Positions 1 through 8,724 of a stretch of 64,000 nt of DNA are shown here, piece after piece. Below the pieces are notes generated by a model. It was not told where the DNA came from. It ran no database searches and was given only the letters and a program-made list of their open reading frames with translations. The stretch is from assembly GCF_016820535.1 (NCBI RefSeq), contig NZ_JADHDY010000004.1, positions 248,001-312,000 of the forward strand, read 5' to 3'. The translations under genes and the position numbers were made by a program. Source of the DNA: Sporosarcina beigongshangi. GTDB taxonomy: Bacteria; Actinomycetota; Actinomycetes; Actinomycetales; Micrococcaceae. The stretch's first letter is position 1. The number at the start of each line of letters is the position of its first letter.

Positions 1-215
1 ACCTTGCGCGGCGGGCCTTTTTCGGAAGGTTTCTTTTCGACGTCGACCATGCCGTTGCGCTCGATTCTCACCAACAGCGCATAGATGGTTCCTTCGGCGA
101 TGTCGTCAAAGCCCTTGGCCCGCAGCTGCGATGTGATCTCGTAGCCGTATGCGGGGGCCGTAGCCAGGATGGCCAGGACGATGCCCTCGAGGGTGCCTTT
201 CAGCATCTCCGTCAT
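1..215 (-). CDS. PadR-family transcriptional regulator (C-terminus outside window)
   Basis: The first 71 codons are visible; the gene runs off the left edge. The reading MTEMLKGTLEGIVLAIL, then AYGYEIT, then EGTIYALLVRIE is the classic PadR winged-helix domain, with the GTIYALLxRIE recognition helix intact. PadR proteins are usually dimeric repressors responding to phenolics, drugs or envelope stress. I chose the ATG at 215; a second ATG three codons in (206) is also possible. A GTGGGAAAG stretch upstream serves as a modest ribosome binding site. An imperfect inverted repeat lies directly upstream, so autoregulation is likely. The regulated target is not visible here. Confidence 0.85.
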   Translation of the reverse strand, partial: MTEMLKGTLEGIVLAILATAPAYGYEITSQLRAKGFDDIAEGTIYALLVRIERNGMVDVEKKPSEKGPPRK

Positions 216-241
216 TTGCTTTCCCACTGCACACCTCCCCT

Positions 242-285
242 CTACTTAGTAACGCTTACTACCAGTACATAGTAGCGTTAAGTAG
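242..285. promoter_or_regulatory. Inverted-repeat operator upstream of padR
   Basis: CTACTTAGTAACGCTTACTA is followed eight bases later by TAGTAGCGTTAAGTAG, which is nearly its reverse complement (small insertions in the left arm). The A/T-rich dyad stands out from the GC-rich surroundings and sits 27 bases before the padR start, where an autoregulatory PadR operator would be expected. The assignment is by position only. Confidence 0.55.
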
Positions 286-326
286 TGAGGGTGCAATAGG
301 GCCCGGTAAGTATTTTGGAAACTTTT

Positions 327-605
327 TTAGGAGGCCAGGGGCGCGGCCGCGGGAGGCTCGGCAAGGCAGGCCAGGAAGATGTCCATGGACAGTCCCAGCT
401 CGGCGCAGATGCGCGCGATGGTGAAGAATTCCGGGGACGGGCTGCGGCCGGTTTCAATCTTCCGCAGGGTTTCCACGGAGATGCCGGCGCAAAGGGCCAC
501 ATCGACCATGGTGCGGGCGCCACGGGCCAAGCGCAGGGCGGTGCCCAGATCCTGTCCCCGCTTGATTTCTTCCGCCGTCAGCGGCACGCGCACCATGAAG
601 GTCAT
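327..605 (-). CDS. Small XRE-family HTH regulator
   Basis: A 92-residue protein that is essentially one lambda-repressor-like helix-turn-helix domain: RGQDLGTALRLARGARTMV, then VALCAGISVETLRKIETGRS (recognition helix), then SPEFFTIARICAELGLSMD. There is no extra sensor domain, so it is probably a simple repressor or relies on a partner. Start choice is between ATG 605 and ATG 596, which are in frame with each other. The gene is divergent from map, with a strong palindrome in the shared upstream region, suggesting it controls itself and perhaps map. Longer reading frames crossing this gene into map are shadows. Confidence 0.75.
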   Translation of the reverse strand: MTFMVRVPLTAEEIKRGQDLGTALRLARGARTMVDVALCAGISVETLRKIETGRSPSPEFFTIARICAELGLSMDIFLACLAEPPAAAPLAS

Positions 606-610
606 GTTAC

Positions 611-632
611 TACCGGTATGGTTATACCGGTA
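611..632. promoter_or_regulatory. Palindromic operator between XRE regulator and map
   Basis: TACCGGTAT and ATACCGGTA form perfect 9-base arms around a four-base centre. The dyad lies six bases from the XRE start and 40 bases before the map start, so it could repress both divergent genes. The likely ligand is the adjacent XRE protein; this is inferred from position. Confidence 0.6.
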
Positions 633-671
633 ATGCTTGTTCAGTGAAATGGCAGAAAGGCCAGGTTCGAC

Positions 672-1442
672 GTGATTGAACTGCGCTCCCCCAAGGAAAT
701 CCAGCAGATGGAAGCAGCCGGCGAGTTTGTCTCCGCAACGCTCGCCGCACTTCGGGAACATGCCGCCGTGGGAGTGGACCTGCTGGAGCTTGACGCCCTG
801 GCCCACACGATGATCCGCGAACGCGGCGCCGAGTCCTGCTACCTCGACTATGCCCCGTCCTTCGGCTCGGGCCCCTTCGGCTTTGTGCTGTGCACCTCTG
901 TCAACAATGCCGCCCTTCACGGCAAGCCCCATCCGTACCGCCTGCAGGACGGGGACCTGCTGAGCATCGACTTTGCCGCCAACGTGGACGGCTGGGTGGC
1001 GGATTCCGCCCAGAGCTTCGTGGTGGGAACAGCCCGCCCCGAGGATCTGGAACTCATCGATCTGACCGAACGCGCCCTGGCCGCCGGCATTGCCGCGGCC
1101 GTGCCCGGAAACAAGATTGGGGATATCTCCTACGCCATCGGCAGCGTGGCCAAGGCGGCGAAAATCAAGGTCAACCTGCAGTTCGGCGGCCACGGCGTGG
1201 GCAAGACCATGCACGGGGATCCCTTTGTTCCCAACGACGGCCGGCCAAACCGCGGTTTCCCGCTGCAGCCCGGTCTTGTGGTGGCCATTGAGCCGTGGTT
1301 CATGCGCGGCACGGACAAGCTCAAGGTGGCCGACGACGGCTGGACGCTGCTCAGCGCCAACGGCAGCCGCGCGGCACACTCGGAACACACCGTGGCCATC
1401 ACCGAGGACGGGCCGCTGGTCCTGACCCGCCCCAGGGCCTAG
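672..1442 (+). CDS. map: Type I methionine aminopeptidase
   Basis: A 256-residue M24A enzyme that removes initiator methionine from nascent proteins in the cytoplasm. The five metal ligands and the catalytic His of the family are visible: H83 (in ALHG), D100 (SIDFAAN), D111 (VADSAQSF), H174 (GGHGVG), E207 (AIEPWF) and E238 (SEHTVAIT). The loop after H174 reads KTMHGDP instead of the common GxFHExP, a modest departure. The start is GTG 672, preceded by AAAGG. Actinobacteria often carry more than one map paralog; a copy divergent from a dedicated XRE regulator is more likely the accessory, regulated one than the housekeeping ribosomal-protein-operon copy. That last point is inference. Confidence 0.9.
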   Translation: MIELRSPKEIQQMEAAGEFVSATLAALREHAAVGVDLLELDALAHTMIRERGAESCYLDYAPSFGSGPFGFVLCTSVNNAALHGKPHPYRLQDGDLLSIDFAANVDGWVADSAQSFVVGTARPEDLELIDLTERALAAGIAAAVPGNKIGDISYAIGSVAKAAKIKVNLQFGGHGVGKTMHGDPFVPNDGRPNRGFPLQPGLVVAIEPWFMRGTDKLKVADDGWTLLSANGSRAAHSEHTVAITEDGPLVLTRPRA

Positions 1443-1457
1443 GCGGAGGCCGGCCGT

Positions 1458-1492
1458 GCCGGGCCGCTGCGATCCTGCAGCCCCGGCCCGGC
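1458..1492. terminator. Hairpin between convergent map and maltokinase-cap gene
   Basis: GCCGGGCC (1458-1465) pairs with GGCCCGGC (1485-1492) around a 19-base loop. It lies between the 3' ends of convergent genes, so it could end transcription from both sides. No T-run follows, which is common for actinobacterial terminators and weakens the call. Confidence 0.4.
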
Positions 1493-1517
1493 TTCGGCCC
1501 TTTCCCTTGTCCCGGCG

Positions 1518-2150
1518 TCAGCCCTGGACGGCGGTGGCAATCAGGACGGGCGTTTCCTGCCCCGCCCAGGTCACGGCAAGCGACGGCCCCTGCGAGGCGG
1601 GAGCGGCTGCCACATCCAGGACCCGCAGGACATCAAGCGTTGCGGTTCCGGCAGGGATGCCGGTGACGCCGGCTGCGGTGGCGGGCACACCAAAGCGCAA
1701 CTCCGGCAGGCCGGCGTCGGGCGCTCCAGCATTGAAAATCTTGGCGGTGTGGGGCAGGGCCTCCATCCGGCCGTCAACCTCCTTGAATTCCACGGCCTGT
1801 GGCTTGCCGGCCAGCAGCGCCGCGGCCAGTTCGGCCGCGTACACAGGGTCGGAGGTGGCGTCGTACACCCAGCGCCTGCCCAGGACCGAGTGCTCCATGG
1901 TGCCCACCAGGAACGCCTCCGCACCCTCGAGCGGTGCCCCGCGGTAGCTCAGCGGCACCTGGTAGACATGCCCGCCGGCACCCACGAGATGGGTTTCCAG
2001 GCCGACCTCGCCGGCGGGGTCGTCAAAGCGGAAGGAGCCCAGCCGCACCAGCGACCGGGCGTCCCCCTCGAACCACGGCTGCGACGGCAGCCAATCGGCA
2101 ACAAGCTCCATTTTTGAGGGCCGCAACTCGGCCGCATACACAAGTCCCAT
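1518..2150 (-). CDS. Maltokinase N-terminal cap-like domain protein
   Basis: A 210-residue protein resembling the free-standing version of the N-terminal cap domain found on actinobacterial maltokinases. Supporting stretches include WLPSQPWFEGDA, RLGSFRFDDPAGEVGLET, YQVPLSYRG and GTMEHSVLGRRWVYDATSDPV, which match the family pattern in which the cap packs on a kinase domain. No kinase domain is attached, and no trehalose/glycogen genes are adjacent. The molecular role of such stand-alone caps is not established. The C-terminal 60 residues form a second beta-rich section. The ATG at 2150 is the natural start. Confidence 0.7.
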   Translation of the reverse strand: MGLVYAAELRPSKMELVADWLPSQPWFEGDARSLVRLGSFRFDDPAGEVGLETHLVGAGGHVYQVPLSYRGAPLEGAEAFLVGTMEHSVLGRRWVYDATSDPVYAAELAAALLAGKPQAVEFKEVDGRMEALPHTAKIFNAGAPDAGLPELRFGVPATAAGVTGIPAGTATLDVLRVLDVAAAPASQGPSLAVTWAGQETPVLIATAVQG

Positions 2151-2173
2151 GGCACCCAGTGTAGGCGGACGCG

Positions 2174-3892
2174 TCAGATGTCCAGGTGGGTGGGCCCAAA
2201 CATCTTCAGCAGCACGTCAACCACGACGACGTTGGGCCCGTTCGCGGCAAAGCCCGCCTTGAGCGCGTCCCCGACTTCTTCGGGCGCCACCCGCCGGGCG
2301 GGCACGCCGAAGGCTTCCGCGAGCTTGACGAAGTCCGGGCGGGCCAGCTCCGTGTGGGTGGCCTTGCCGAAGGCGCCCACCATGTATTCACGCAGGATCC
2401 CGTAGCCGCCGTCATCCACGATGAGCCAGGTGACGGGGGCGTTGTGTTGCTTGGCCGTGGCGAGCTCGGAGATGGAATACATGGAGGAGCCGTCGCCGGC
2501 GACAGCCAGCACGCGGGCCGGCTTGCCCTGGCTCTGCAGGCCGAGCGCGCCGCCGATCGCCGCGGGGAAACCGTAGCCGAGGCCGCCGGCGCCCTGGGCG
2601 GAGTGGAATTCGCCGTCGCGTGAATCCCAGCAGCTCCAGCCCCAGTAGGCGGAGATGGTCATGTCCCAGAACGTCTGCATGTCGGCCGGGACAGCCTCGC
2701 GGATGTCGGCCATGAACTTGCGTTCCAGCGTCAGGTCCTGCTCGTCGAGCCGGGCCTGCACCTTGGCCAGCGTCTCGGCGACAACGGCCTGCGGCGTGGC
2801 ACCGTGCCAGTCGGCGTCGGCGCTGAGCGAGGCGTCGAGCGCCTCATCGAGCGCGCTGAGCGCCTGGCCGGCGTCGGCGCGGATGCCCAAGGCCGGCCGG
2901 TTCGACTCGAGGACGCGGGGTTCGGCGTCGATCTGGATGATGCGCCCGCGCGGCTCCATCGTGAAGTAGTTGCTGGACACCTCCCCCAGGGAGGATCCGA
3001 CGACGACCAGCACGTCCGCGTCCTCCAGCACCTCGGTGACGTAGCGGTCCTCCATCCACGACTGCAGGGAAAGCTCGTGGTTCCAGGGGAAGGCGCCGTT
3101 GCCGCCGGGCGTGCAGACAACGGGTGCGTTGAGCTTCTCGGCGATGGAGAGCAGCTGCTTTTCGGCGCGGCCGCGGCGCGTGCCGCCGCCTGCGACGATC
3201 GCGGGGCGCTTGGCAGCGGCCAACCACTTCACGGCCTCCCGGACCAGTTCCACACGGGGCGGGTTGTCGAACGGTTCGGCCAGTGCATCCTCGACGGCGG
3301 GGACAAAGATGGGGTCCAGCAGCACGTTCTGCGGCACCTCGATCCAGACCGGTCCCTGCGGGGAGGAAACAGCTTCCGTCCAAGCATCCTGGATGGCGGA
3401 GGGGATGCCGGAGGCGTGCTGGATGAGCCGCTGGCTCTTCGTCACGTTGGCCGCGGAGGCCTTCTGGTCATCGAGCTGGTGGAGCATGCCCTTGCGCCGG
3501 GCACCCAGGCCCTCGAGCGGGATCTGGCTGGCGACGACGATCATGGGCACGCCGGTTGCGTAGGCTTCCTGCAGTCCGGCCAGGGCCGTAAGTGCGCCGG
3601 GGCCGGTGGACAGAAACAGCACACCCACCTCGCCGGTGGCGCGGGAGTAGCCGTCGGCGGCGAACGCCGAGTTGTTCTCCACGCGCGAGGAGACGAAGTG
3701 CAACGGCGAGCGGCTGAGCGCATCAAAGAGGCCCAGCGCGTGCTGGCCGGGAATGCCGAAGACGGTCTTGGCGCCCAGCGCGGTCAGGGTCTCGACGACG
3801 AGGTCGCCACCATTGCGCTGCGTGGTGCCCTTCGTCGGGGCGGCGGCCCCGGGGTCAAAATCGGTCATGTGGCCTGTGGCGGCGTCGTTCAC
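2174..3892 (-). CDS. Thiamine-diphosphate-dependent enzyme (acetolactate-synthase-like)
   Basis: A 572-residue three-domain ThDP enzyme. The N-terminal pyrimidine-binding domain holds the activating Glu in [16 protein letters not shown]; the middle domain has the [11 protein letters not shown] fold start; the C-terminal domain carries the cofactor motif GDGSSMYS...VDDGGYG, in which the usual NN (or ND) is DD. That suggests a decarboxylase- or lyase-like subfamily rather than biosynthetic IlvB; no ilvN or ilvC is nearby. The GTG start overlaps the upstream agmatinase stop by four bases (GTGA), implying translational coupling and a shared pathway, perhaps conversion of an oxo-acid derived from guanidino or polyamine compounds. 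The substrate is unknown. Confidence 0.8.
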   Translation of the reverse strand: MNDAATGHMTDFDPGAAAPTKGTTQRNGGDLVVETLTALGAKTVFGIPGQHALGLFDALSRSPLHFVSSRVENNSAFAADGYSRATGEVGVLFLSTGPGALTALAGLQEAYATGVPMIVVASQIPLEGLGARRKGMLHQLDDQKASAANVTKSQRLIQHASGIPSAIQDAWTEAVSSPQGPVWIEVPQNVLLDPIFVPAVEDALAEPFDNPPRVELVREAVKWLAAAKRPAIVAGGGTRRGRAEKQLLSIAEKLNAPVVCTPGGNGAFPWNHELSLQSWMEDRYVTEVLEDADVLVVVGSSLGEVSSNYFTMEPRGRIIQIDAEPRVLESNRPALGIRADAGQALSALDEALDASLSADADWHGATPQAVVAETLAKVQARLDEQDLTLERKFMADIREAVPADMQTFWDMTISAYWGWSCWDSRDGEFHSAQGAGGLGYGFPAAIGGALGLQSQGKPARVLAVAGDGSSMYSISELATAKQHNAPVTWLIVDDGGYGILREYMVGAFGKATHTELARPDFVKLAEAFGVPARRVAPEEVGDALKAGFAANGPNVVVVDVLLKMFGPTHLDI

Positions 3893-4971
3893 TTGCTCTC
3901 CCCCTCGGTGGCGGCAGCGGGCTTGAAACCGGCCGGCCGACGTCGTGCCTCAGCGTCCAGGGCCTGGGCTGCGTAACCGTTGGGCGTGCCGAAGCGGTCG
4001 CCTGCAACGTGATTGTCCGCCATCAGGGTGACGAGCTCGTAGCTGACGTGGCTGGCGGCGATGCCGGTGATTTCTGCATGGTCGTAGGCGGGGGCCACTT
4101 CCACGATGTCGGCGCCGACCAGGTTCATGCCTCGGAAGCCTCGGATGATCTCGATGAGTTCGCGGCTTGTGATGCCACCGGCCTCGGGGGTGCCGGTGCC
4201 GGGTGCGTGGGCCGGGTCCAGGACGTCGATGTCGACGGAGATGTAGAGGGGGCGCTTGCCGATGCGGTCGCGGATCTTCGCGACGGTTTCCAGCACGCCC
4301 TGGTAGTAGACGTCCGCGGCGGTGACGATGCCGAAGCCGAAGCGGTGGTCGTCATCCAGGTCCTTCTTGCCGTACAGCGGCCCGCGGGTGCCGACGTGGG
4401 AAATGGCCTCGGTGTCCAGGATGCCTTCCTCGACGGCGCGGCGGAAGGGGGTGCCGTGGGTGTATTCGGCGCCGAAGTACGTGTCCCAGGTGTCCAGGTG
4501 GGCGTCGAAGTGCAGCATGGCGACGGGCTCCCCGGCACGCTCGGCGGCGGCGCGCAGCAGAGGCAGGGAAATCGTGTGGTCGCCGCCGATGGTCAGCAAC
4601 TTGGCGCCGTCCGCGGTCAGGTCCAGCGCGTTCTGCTGAATGGTTTCGATGGCCTCGTTGATGTTGAACGGGTTGACGGCCATGTCGCCCGCATCCGCCA
4701 CCTGGCAGTTTTCAAACGGGGAGACGTCCCAGGCCGGGTTGTAGGGCCGCAGCAGTCGTGAGGCCTCGCGGACGTGGTTGGCACCGAAGCGGGCTCCGGG
4801 ACGGTAGGAGACGCCGCTGTCAAAAGGGACGCCGACGACGGCGACATCCGCCTTGCCGACCTGGTCCAGGCGCGGCAGCCGCGCGTACGTGGCTGCGCCC
4901 GCATAGCGCGGGATTTGGGAGGAATCGATCGGGCCAAGGTTCCCGTTGGCCTCAATGCGGATCTCTTTCAT
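3889..4971 (-). CDS. speB: Agmatinase / guanidinobutyrase family ureohydrolase
   Basis: A 360-residue ureohydrolase that releases urea from agmatine or a related guanidino acid using two Mn ions. All ligand motifs are present: [20 protein letters not shown] and [20 protein letters not shown] chose ATG 4971 because AGGA sits just upstream and the protein then begins [17 protein letters not shown], as in the family; the longer frame to 5148 would cross the operator region. It is the first gene of a two-gene operon with the ThDP enzyme. Agmatinase and 4-guanidinobutyrase cannot be told apart by eye, so the substrate and the gene symbol are tentative. Confidence 0.88.
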   Translation of the reverse strand: MKEIRIEANGNLGPIDSSQIPRYAGAATYARLPRLDQVGKADVAVVGVPFDSGVSYRPGARFGANHVREASRLLRPYNPAWDVSPFENCQVADAGDMAVNPFNINEAIETIQQNALDLTADGAKLLTIGGDHTISLPLLRAAAERAGEPVAMLHFDAHLDTWDTYFGAEYTHGTPFRRAVEEGILDTEAISHVGTRGPLYGKKDLDDDHRFGFGIVTAADVYYQGVLETVAKIRDRIGKRPLYISVDIDVLDPAHAPGTGTPEAGGITSRELIEIIRGFRGMNLVGADIVEVAPAYDHAEITGIAASHVSYELVTLMADNHVAGDRFGTPNGYAAQALDAEARRRPAGFKPAAATEGESK

Positions 4972-5042
4972 GGACGTCCTCGTTTCTTGTGGAAGCTTCT
5001 GGCTGCGGGTGCACACGGATAGACGTGCGTCACACCCAAGTT

Positions 5043-5079
5043 GTTCACCATCGTACAACTGATGTTCACCAATGTGAAC
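5043..5079. promoter_or_regulatory. GTTCAC...GTGAAC operator upstream of agmatinase
   Basis: GTTCAC (5064-5069) and GTGAAC (5074-5079) make a perfect dyad with spacer CAAT. A second, degenerate copy beginning GTTCACCATCGTACAAC lies at 5043. The pair sits about 70-110 bases upstream of the agmatinase ATG. No regulator gene is adjacent, so the binding protein is unknown. Confidence 0.55.
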
Positions 5080-5126
5080 CAAATGTTTTCTGGAAGGTAC
5101 ATTCCCACCACCCTCCCGCCTCGACG

Positions 5127-5190
5127 CTCTATCACCTTCCGGGGTCATCCGGCCAACCCTCTTTCACCTTCCGGGGTCATCCGGCCACAC
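5127..5190 (+). repeat. 32-bp tandem repeat array A (two units)
   Basis: Two direct units of 32 bases start at 5127 and 5159, sharing TCACCTTCCGGGGTCATCCG. The first unit aligns with the array at 35693 at about 25 of 32 positions (CTCTATCA...TCCGGG...ATCCGG.CAAC). On the reverse strand the unit contains GTGATAGAGCGTCG, the core seen in the other arrays. It lies between the divergent agmatinase and permease genes. Confidence 0.8.
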
Positions 5191-5285
5191 TGCCTTCAAC
5201 CTTCAACGCCGCCGCACGGAACGCCGTGCTGGGCGGGCCTCGCCGGAAATCCGGGAAATAGTATTCCCCGCGGGCGCCCCGACGG

Positions 5286-5456
5286 TTGAAACTGCAGCAC
5301 CTGCGATCAGCCCACTTTGAAACTGCAGCACCTGCGATGAAATCACTGATTTCGTCGCAGGTGCTGCAGTTTCAACTTGCGTGCCGGCGGAGAATCGCAG
5401 GTGCTGCAGTTTCAACTTCAGGCGGGTCCGGACAATCGCAGGTGCTGCTGTTTCAA
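5286..5456. repeat. Five-copy inverted repeat cluster with 59-bp palindrome
   Basis: Five copies of a 22-base element beginning TTGAAACTGCAGCACCTGCG: two forward (5286-5307, 5317-5338) and three reverse (5354-5375, 5394-5415, 5435-5456; the last has one mismatch in the core). Copies 2 and 3 with the bases between them form a 59-base palindrome (5317-5375) with 28 of 29 arm positions paired around a single central base. The cluster is not a CRISPR because orientation switches and spacers are only 9-19 bases. Short reading frames drawn through it are repeat artefacts. Confidence 0.9.
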
Positions 5457-5646
5457 CTGGAGGGCCCGGACCAATCGGCCAGGCTGCAACAGACCAGTTT
5501 TTCCCGGACGGAAACTACCCACGGAAATGACAGGAACTCCGGGCATTTATGGCCGTAAAGATTTCGTCAAAACCGTGTCCCGCAGCCCCAGCCGGTGCTA
5601 GTCTCCATAAGCCGCCAATGGACGGCCGGACAACGAAAGGCCGACC

Positions 5647-7626
5647 GTGACATCCCTTGCCAAAGCTCCTGCAGACCCCGGGGCATCCCAAAAGCCTCGG
5701 GGCAAGGCAGCCCTGCGCCAGTGGCTCCTGGAGGGCATGCCGGAAAGTTCGGGCAAACGGCAGGGCCCGCACGGGCGCCCGGAAGCCGGCCACAAGCGGC
5801 ACTCGTGGTGGAGGGTCATGTGCCTGACAGGCCTGGACTACTTCTCCACCTTGGGCTACCAGCCTGCCATCGCCGCCCTCGCCGCCGGCGTTCTCGCACC
5901 GCTGGCCACGATCGTGCTGGTCATCGTGACGCTGCTCGGCGCCCTGCCGGTCTACAAGCGGGTGGCCCGCGAAAGCCCCCACGGCGCCGGATCCATCGCC
6001 ATGCTCGAGCGCCTCCTCCCCCGCTGGTGGGGGAAGTTGTTCGTCCTGGCCCTGCTGGGTTTCGCGGCCACGGACTTCATGATCACCATCACCCTGTCGG
6101 CCGCGGATGCCACCGCCCACGTGATCGAGAACCCGTTCGCCCCCTCGTTCCTGCAGGGGCACAACGTGGCGATCACCCTCGTCCTGGTCGCCGCCCTGGC
6201 CGCCGTGTTCTTCCGCGGGTTCAAGGAAGCAATCGGCATCGCCGTGGCCCTCGTGGCGGTCTTCCTCACGCTCAACCTGGTGGTCATCGCCGTCGCACTG
6301 GTCAATGTGGCGGGCAGCCCGCTGCTCACGGCCGACTGGTGGACGGCGCTGACCACGCAGCACGGCAACCCCGTCATGGTGGTGGCCGTGGCACTCCTGG
6401 TCTTCCCCCGCCTGGCGCTGGGCCTGTCCGGCTTTGAAACGGGCGTGGCCGTCATGCCCCAGATCAAGGGCCGCCCCACGGACACCGAGGAAAACCCGGA
6501 GGGCCGCATCAAGGGCGCCCACCGCCTGCTGACCACGGCGGCGCTCATCATGAGCACCTTCCTCATCACCTCCTCGCTCGCCACCACCATCCTGATTCCC
6601 GCCAAGGAATTCCAGCCCGGCGGTGCCGCCAACGGCCGCGCCCTGGCGTTCCTGGCCCACGACCTGCTCGGCGAGGGCTTCGGCACCGTCTACGACATCA
6701 GCACGATCGCAATCCTCTGGTTCGCCGGCGCCAGCGCCATGGCCGGCCTGCTCAACCTCGTCCCACGCTACCTGCCGCGCTTCGGCATGGCCCCCGAGTG
6801 GGCCGGGGCCGTGCGCCCGCTGGTGCTCGTGTTCGCCGCGATCGCGGTTCTCATCACCATCATTTTCAAGGCCGACGTCGATGCCCAGGGAGGCGCCTAC
6901 GCCACCGGCGTGCTGGTGCTCATCACCTCGGCCGCCATTGCCGTGACCCTCTCGGCCCGGCGCAAGCGCGAGCGAGCCAAGGTGATCGGCTTCGGCGCCG
7001 TGTCCGTGGCCTTCATCTACACCACCGTGGCCAACTCGATCGAGCGCCCGGACGGCCTGAAAATCGCGCTGCTGTTCATCCTGGGCATTGTGATTGTCAG
7101 CCTCCTCTCCCGCATGCGGCGCTCGTTTGAACTGCGCGCCACCTGGATCCGGATGGACGAGGCCGCCATGAACTTTGTGGCCGCGGTGGACGAGGGCACT
7201 ATCCGCATCATCTCCCACGACCCCAAGACGCGCAGCGCCTCCGCCTACCGCCGCAAGCTGGCCCACGCCACGCAGGTGAACGAGATGGGAGACCCCCGCG
7301 AGGTGCTGTTCATGGAGGTCATCGTGGACGACTCCTCCGACTTTGAAACCGCGCTCGAGGTCCGCGGCATCACGCGGCACGGCTTCAAGATCCTGGAGGT
7401 CCACTCCTCCAACGTGCCCAACACCATTGCCGCCGTCCTGCTGCACATCCGCGACGCCACCGGCCTGATCCCGCACATCTACTTCCGCTGGACCGAGGGC
7501 AACCCCATCAAGAACCTGCTCAAGTACCTGTTCATCGGCGAGGGCGAGATCGCCCCCGTCACCCGCGAGGTGCTGCGCGAGGCCGAGCCGGAACTCCCCA
7601 AGCGCCCCTGGGTGCACGTGGGCTGA
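5647..7626 (+). CDS. APC-superfamily permease with cytosolic C-terminal domain
   Basis: A 659-residue membrane protein. After a basic N-terminal tail of about 55 residues come roughly 12 hydrophobic segments, beginning [20 protein letters not shown] (the first-helix region of APC transporters), followed from about residue 480 by a soluble domain of about 180 residues ([16 protein letters not shown]... to the end). The overall plan resembles amino-acid and KUP/KimA-like potassium permeases, where the tail is regulatory. The substrate cannot be read off; potassium or amino acid are both plausible. Start GTG 5647 follows GAAAGG. It is a single-gene unit downstream of the repeat-rich region. Confidence 0.75.
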   Translation: MTSLAKAPADPGASQKPRGKAALRQWLLEGMPESSGKRQGPHGRPEAGHKRHSWWRVMCLTGLDYFSTLGYQPAIAALAAGVLAPLATIVLVIVTLLGALPVYKRVARESPHGAGSIAMLERLLPRWWGKLFVLALLGFAATDFMITITLSAADATAHVIENPFAPSFLQGHNVAITLVLVAALAAVFFRGFKEAIGIAVALVAVFLTLNLVVIAVALVNVAGSPLLTADWWTALTTQHGNPVMVVAVALLVFPRLALGLSGFETGVAVMPQIKGRPTDTEENPEGRIKGAHRLLTTAALIMSTFLITSSLATTILIPAKEFQPGGAANGRALAFLAHDLLGEGFGTVYDISTIAILWFAGASAMAGLLNLVPRYLPRFGMAPEWAGAVRPLVLVFAAIAVLITIIFKADVDAQGGAYATGVLVLITSAAIAVTLSARRKRERAKVIGFGAVSVAFIYTTVANSIERPDGLKIALLFILGIVIVSLLSRMRRSFELRATWIRMDEAAMNFVAAVDEGTIRIISHDPKTRSASAYRRKLAHATQVNEMGDPREVLFMEVIVDDSSDFETALEVRGITRHGFKILEVHSSNVPNTIAAVLLHIRDATGLIPHIYFRWTEGNPIKNLLKYLFIGEGEIAPVTREVLREAEPELPKRPWVHVG

Positions 7627-7704
7627 GTGCCGCGGCCGCCCAGGCTGCCGGGATGCACGACGGCGGGACCCCGCCGCCGGTGTCCGGCCCACCCGGGCGC
7701 TGCC

Positions 7705-8724
7705 TCACCAGCGGTTGTGCACGTCCTCGGCAAAGCCCAGGATCTTGCTGACACGGATCCGGTTTCCCTCGCTGTCAGCGATCTCGCCGTCCCAGTGGCC
7801 GAAGCACTGGTGCGTCCGGTTGCCCACCACGCCAAGGTTGATGGCTGAGGTCTTGTCGTAAAACGGGGTGAACACCAGGTCGGCCGTGGCCCCGTGGATG
7901 TGCCACGGCGCCAGCCAGTCGGTGTCGCTGTAGTCCCACGTGAGGTCTTCACTGACCTTGTGCAGCCGGCCGTCCACGAGCAGCGAGTTCTCGGTGGCAC
8001 CGGTGCCGTCGGTCCACTTGGAGCCGAGCTGGAGGCCGATGACCTTCCCGCCGGTGGTGCCCGAGCCGGCACCCCAGTTCCAGTGCATCGAGTAGGGCCA
8101 GCGGCCGCGGCCGTGGTCCAGCACGGCCCAGGACTCCCCCGCCGGAAGGTCGTGGTCGACGCCGTCAACGCTTACGGTGCCGCTGGCCGGGCGGGCCACA
8201 TCCTTGACCGTGTACTGGAACTGGCGCTCGTTCCACGGCACCACCACACCCAGCGATTCGTGGCCCTCGGGCCGGGCGGCCATGATGTCCAGCCGCACCC
8301 GGGGCGTCTTGGCCTGCAGCCGGGTCCCGCCGGGAACCTCAGTGATGTCGATGGAAAGCTTCTTGGTCCGGGTCCGGGCCGGTCCCTCGGCCAGCGACGC
8401 CGGAAGCGTGGCGCTGCCGCCGAGGACGCCCGTCACATTGGCGCCAATGGGCTGCCCGGTGGCCCGGTCCAGCACCCAGAGTTCATGCACGGCGGCGTAG
8501 TCCAGCGATGAAACGGTCAGCCCCAGGATGTGCGTGGGCGTGGTGACGGCCCAGTACTCCCAGCGCTTGTTGCGTCCCCAGCGGCGCAAGCCACGGCCGA
8601 TGCCTGAGGTGTCGTGCAGCGGCGTGCGCGTCCAGCCCACGGCCGCCGGGTTGAGCCGCCCGTTGGGAAGGGTCAGGGCGACAGGGTTGGTAATTTCGGT
8701 TTCAACCAGCATGCCCGGTGTCAT
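7705..8724 (-). CDS. DUF2804 domain protein
   Basis: A 339-residue soluble protein matching DUF2804: conserved features seen are the N-terminal TEITNPVALTLPNGRLNPAAVGW, the central WPYSMHWNWGAGSG, and the C-terminal HQCFGHWDGEI. The family has a lipocalin/AttH-like beta architecture and no proven enzymatic role. Its ATG overlaps the stop of the GH2 glycosidase by four bases (ATGA), so it is the third gene of a coupled transporter-glycosidase-DUF2804 operon, suggesting a part in handling the same glycoside. Confidence 0.8.
   Translation of the reverse strand: MTPGMLVETEITNPVALTLPNGRLNPAAVGWTRTPLHDTSGIGRGLRRWGRNKRWEYWAVTTPTHILGLTVSSLDYAAVHELWVLDRATGQPIGANVTGVLGGSATLPASLAEGPARTRTKKLSIDITEVPGGTRLQAKTPRVRLDIMAARPEGHESLGVVVPWNERQFQYTVKDVARPASGTVSVDGVDHDLPAGESWAVLDHGRGRWPYSMHWNWGAGSGTTGGKVIGLQLGSKWTDGTGATENSLLVDGRLHKVSEDLTWDYSDTDWLAPWHIHGATADLVFTPFYDKTSAINLGVVGNRTHQCFGHWDGEIADSEGNRIRVSKILGFAEDVHNRW

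Noticed and set aside
4980-5100. Guanidine (ykkC-type) riboswitch before the agmatinase gene
   Set aside because: No conserved guanidine-aptamer loop is visible; the leader is short and contains operator-like dyads instead.
5286-5456. Possible CRISPR array from regularly repeated 22-mers
   Set aside because: Repeat orientation flips between copies 2 and 3, spacers are 9-19 bases, and no cas genes exist in the window.
5515-7692. 725-aa open frame on the minus strand across the permease gene
   Set aside because: Rich in His, Gly and Asp and lacking any domain; it is the mirror of the high-GC APC permease gene.
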